From Verrucomicrobiales bacterium (GTDB lineage: Bacteria > Verrucomicrobiota > Verrucomicrobiia > Verrucomicrobiales > DEV007): DNA of 64,000 nt. Location: positions 143,830 to 207,829 of the forward strand of contig JARGNI010000006.1 of the NCBI GenBank assembly GCA_029213195.1, given 5' to 3'. Shown here piece after piece: positions 63,971-64,000 of this stretch (positions within the stretch are counted from its first letter, which is position 1; the number at the start of each line of letters is the position of its first letter). The notes under the pieces were generated by a model. The model worked only from the letters and a program-made list of their open reading frames with translations. It did no database searches and had not been told where the DNA came from. The position numbers and the translations under genes were made by a program.

Positions 63971-64000
63971 CACCGGGTTGTAATTTCTAGAGTGCTTCGT

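Overview
The window looks like a chromosomal stretch of a free-living, probably marine Verrucomicrobiota bacterium (Verrucomicrobiales-like); this is inferred from gene content, not from a marker gene. The DNA is GC-rich with AT-rich promoter pockets. Typical signs of this phylum and of Planctomycetes are a DUF1549/DUF1553 multiheme-type cytochrome paired with a DUF1501 protein, two sulfatases, a sialate O-acetylesterase, a Tat-exported Gfo/Idh/MocA oxidoreductase, an SHD1/PQQ-propeller protein, PEGA and formylglycine-generating-enzyme (FGE)-like fusions, a bactofilin and many exported proteins of unknown function. I saw no rRNA, tRNA, CRISPR array, insertion sequence or prophage.

Layout. 1-9 kb: catabolic and exported proteins (a truncated sialate O-acetylesterase, a TIGR04222-type membrane protein, a rhodanese, a secreted nitrilase-fold hydrolase, and the DUF1501 and DUF1553 pair). 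9.1-11.6 kb: a compact membrane operon (DCC thiol-disulfide domain fused to a wax-synthase-like acyltransferase, two sister four-helix proteins, a DoxX-like protein). 11.7-14.2 kb: a sulfatase divergent from a PAS-AraC regulator. 14.2-22.5 kb: housekeeping genes (GreA-like factor, YqgE, trpD, a sigma-70 factor, fabF) mixed with a VCBS-repeat protein and a degenerate UlaG-like fold.

22.5-28.2 kb is the most interesting part. Six minus-strand genes lie in a row: a disordered roadblock-type protein, an MglA-like Ras-superfamily GTPase, a roadblock protein with a very acidic tail, then ExbB, ExbD and a TonB-like protein. This suggests a small-GTPase switch coupled to a proton-driven envelope motor, in the way MglA works with the TolQR-like AglRQS motor of Myxococcus.

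28.4-36.5 kb: CPBP protease, PQQ propeller, an outer-membrane barrel, a pseudo-alpha/beta-hydrolase and a PEGA/FGE-like protein. 36.7-47 kb: rpsA, a receiver-pseudokinase-FGE-like fusion, a bactofilin, an hpt-moaD-RDD operon, pdxH and a MarR regulator. 47-58.6 kb: phytanoyl-CoA-dioxygenase-like and soluble glucose dehydrogenase-like proteins, asnS, a Ser/Thr kinase-PEGA-FGE-like receptor with an unknown coiled-coil partner, and a double-thioredoxin protein. 58.6-64 kb: Gfo/Idh/MocA, a second sulfatase, an esterase, and an FRG-domain gene divergent from a winged-helix-like gene across operator-like palindromes.

Three proteins keep a known fold but have lost catalytic residues (UlaG-like, alpha/beta hydrolase and kinase). 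Three FGE-like proteins lack the cysteines of true sulfatase-activating enzymes, so the maturase for the two sulfatases must be encoded outside this window.
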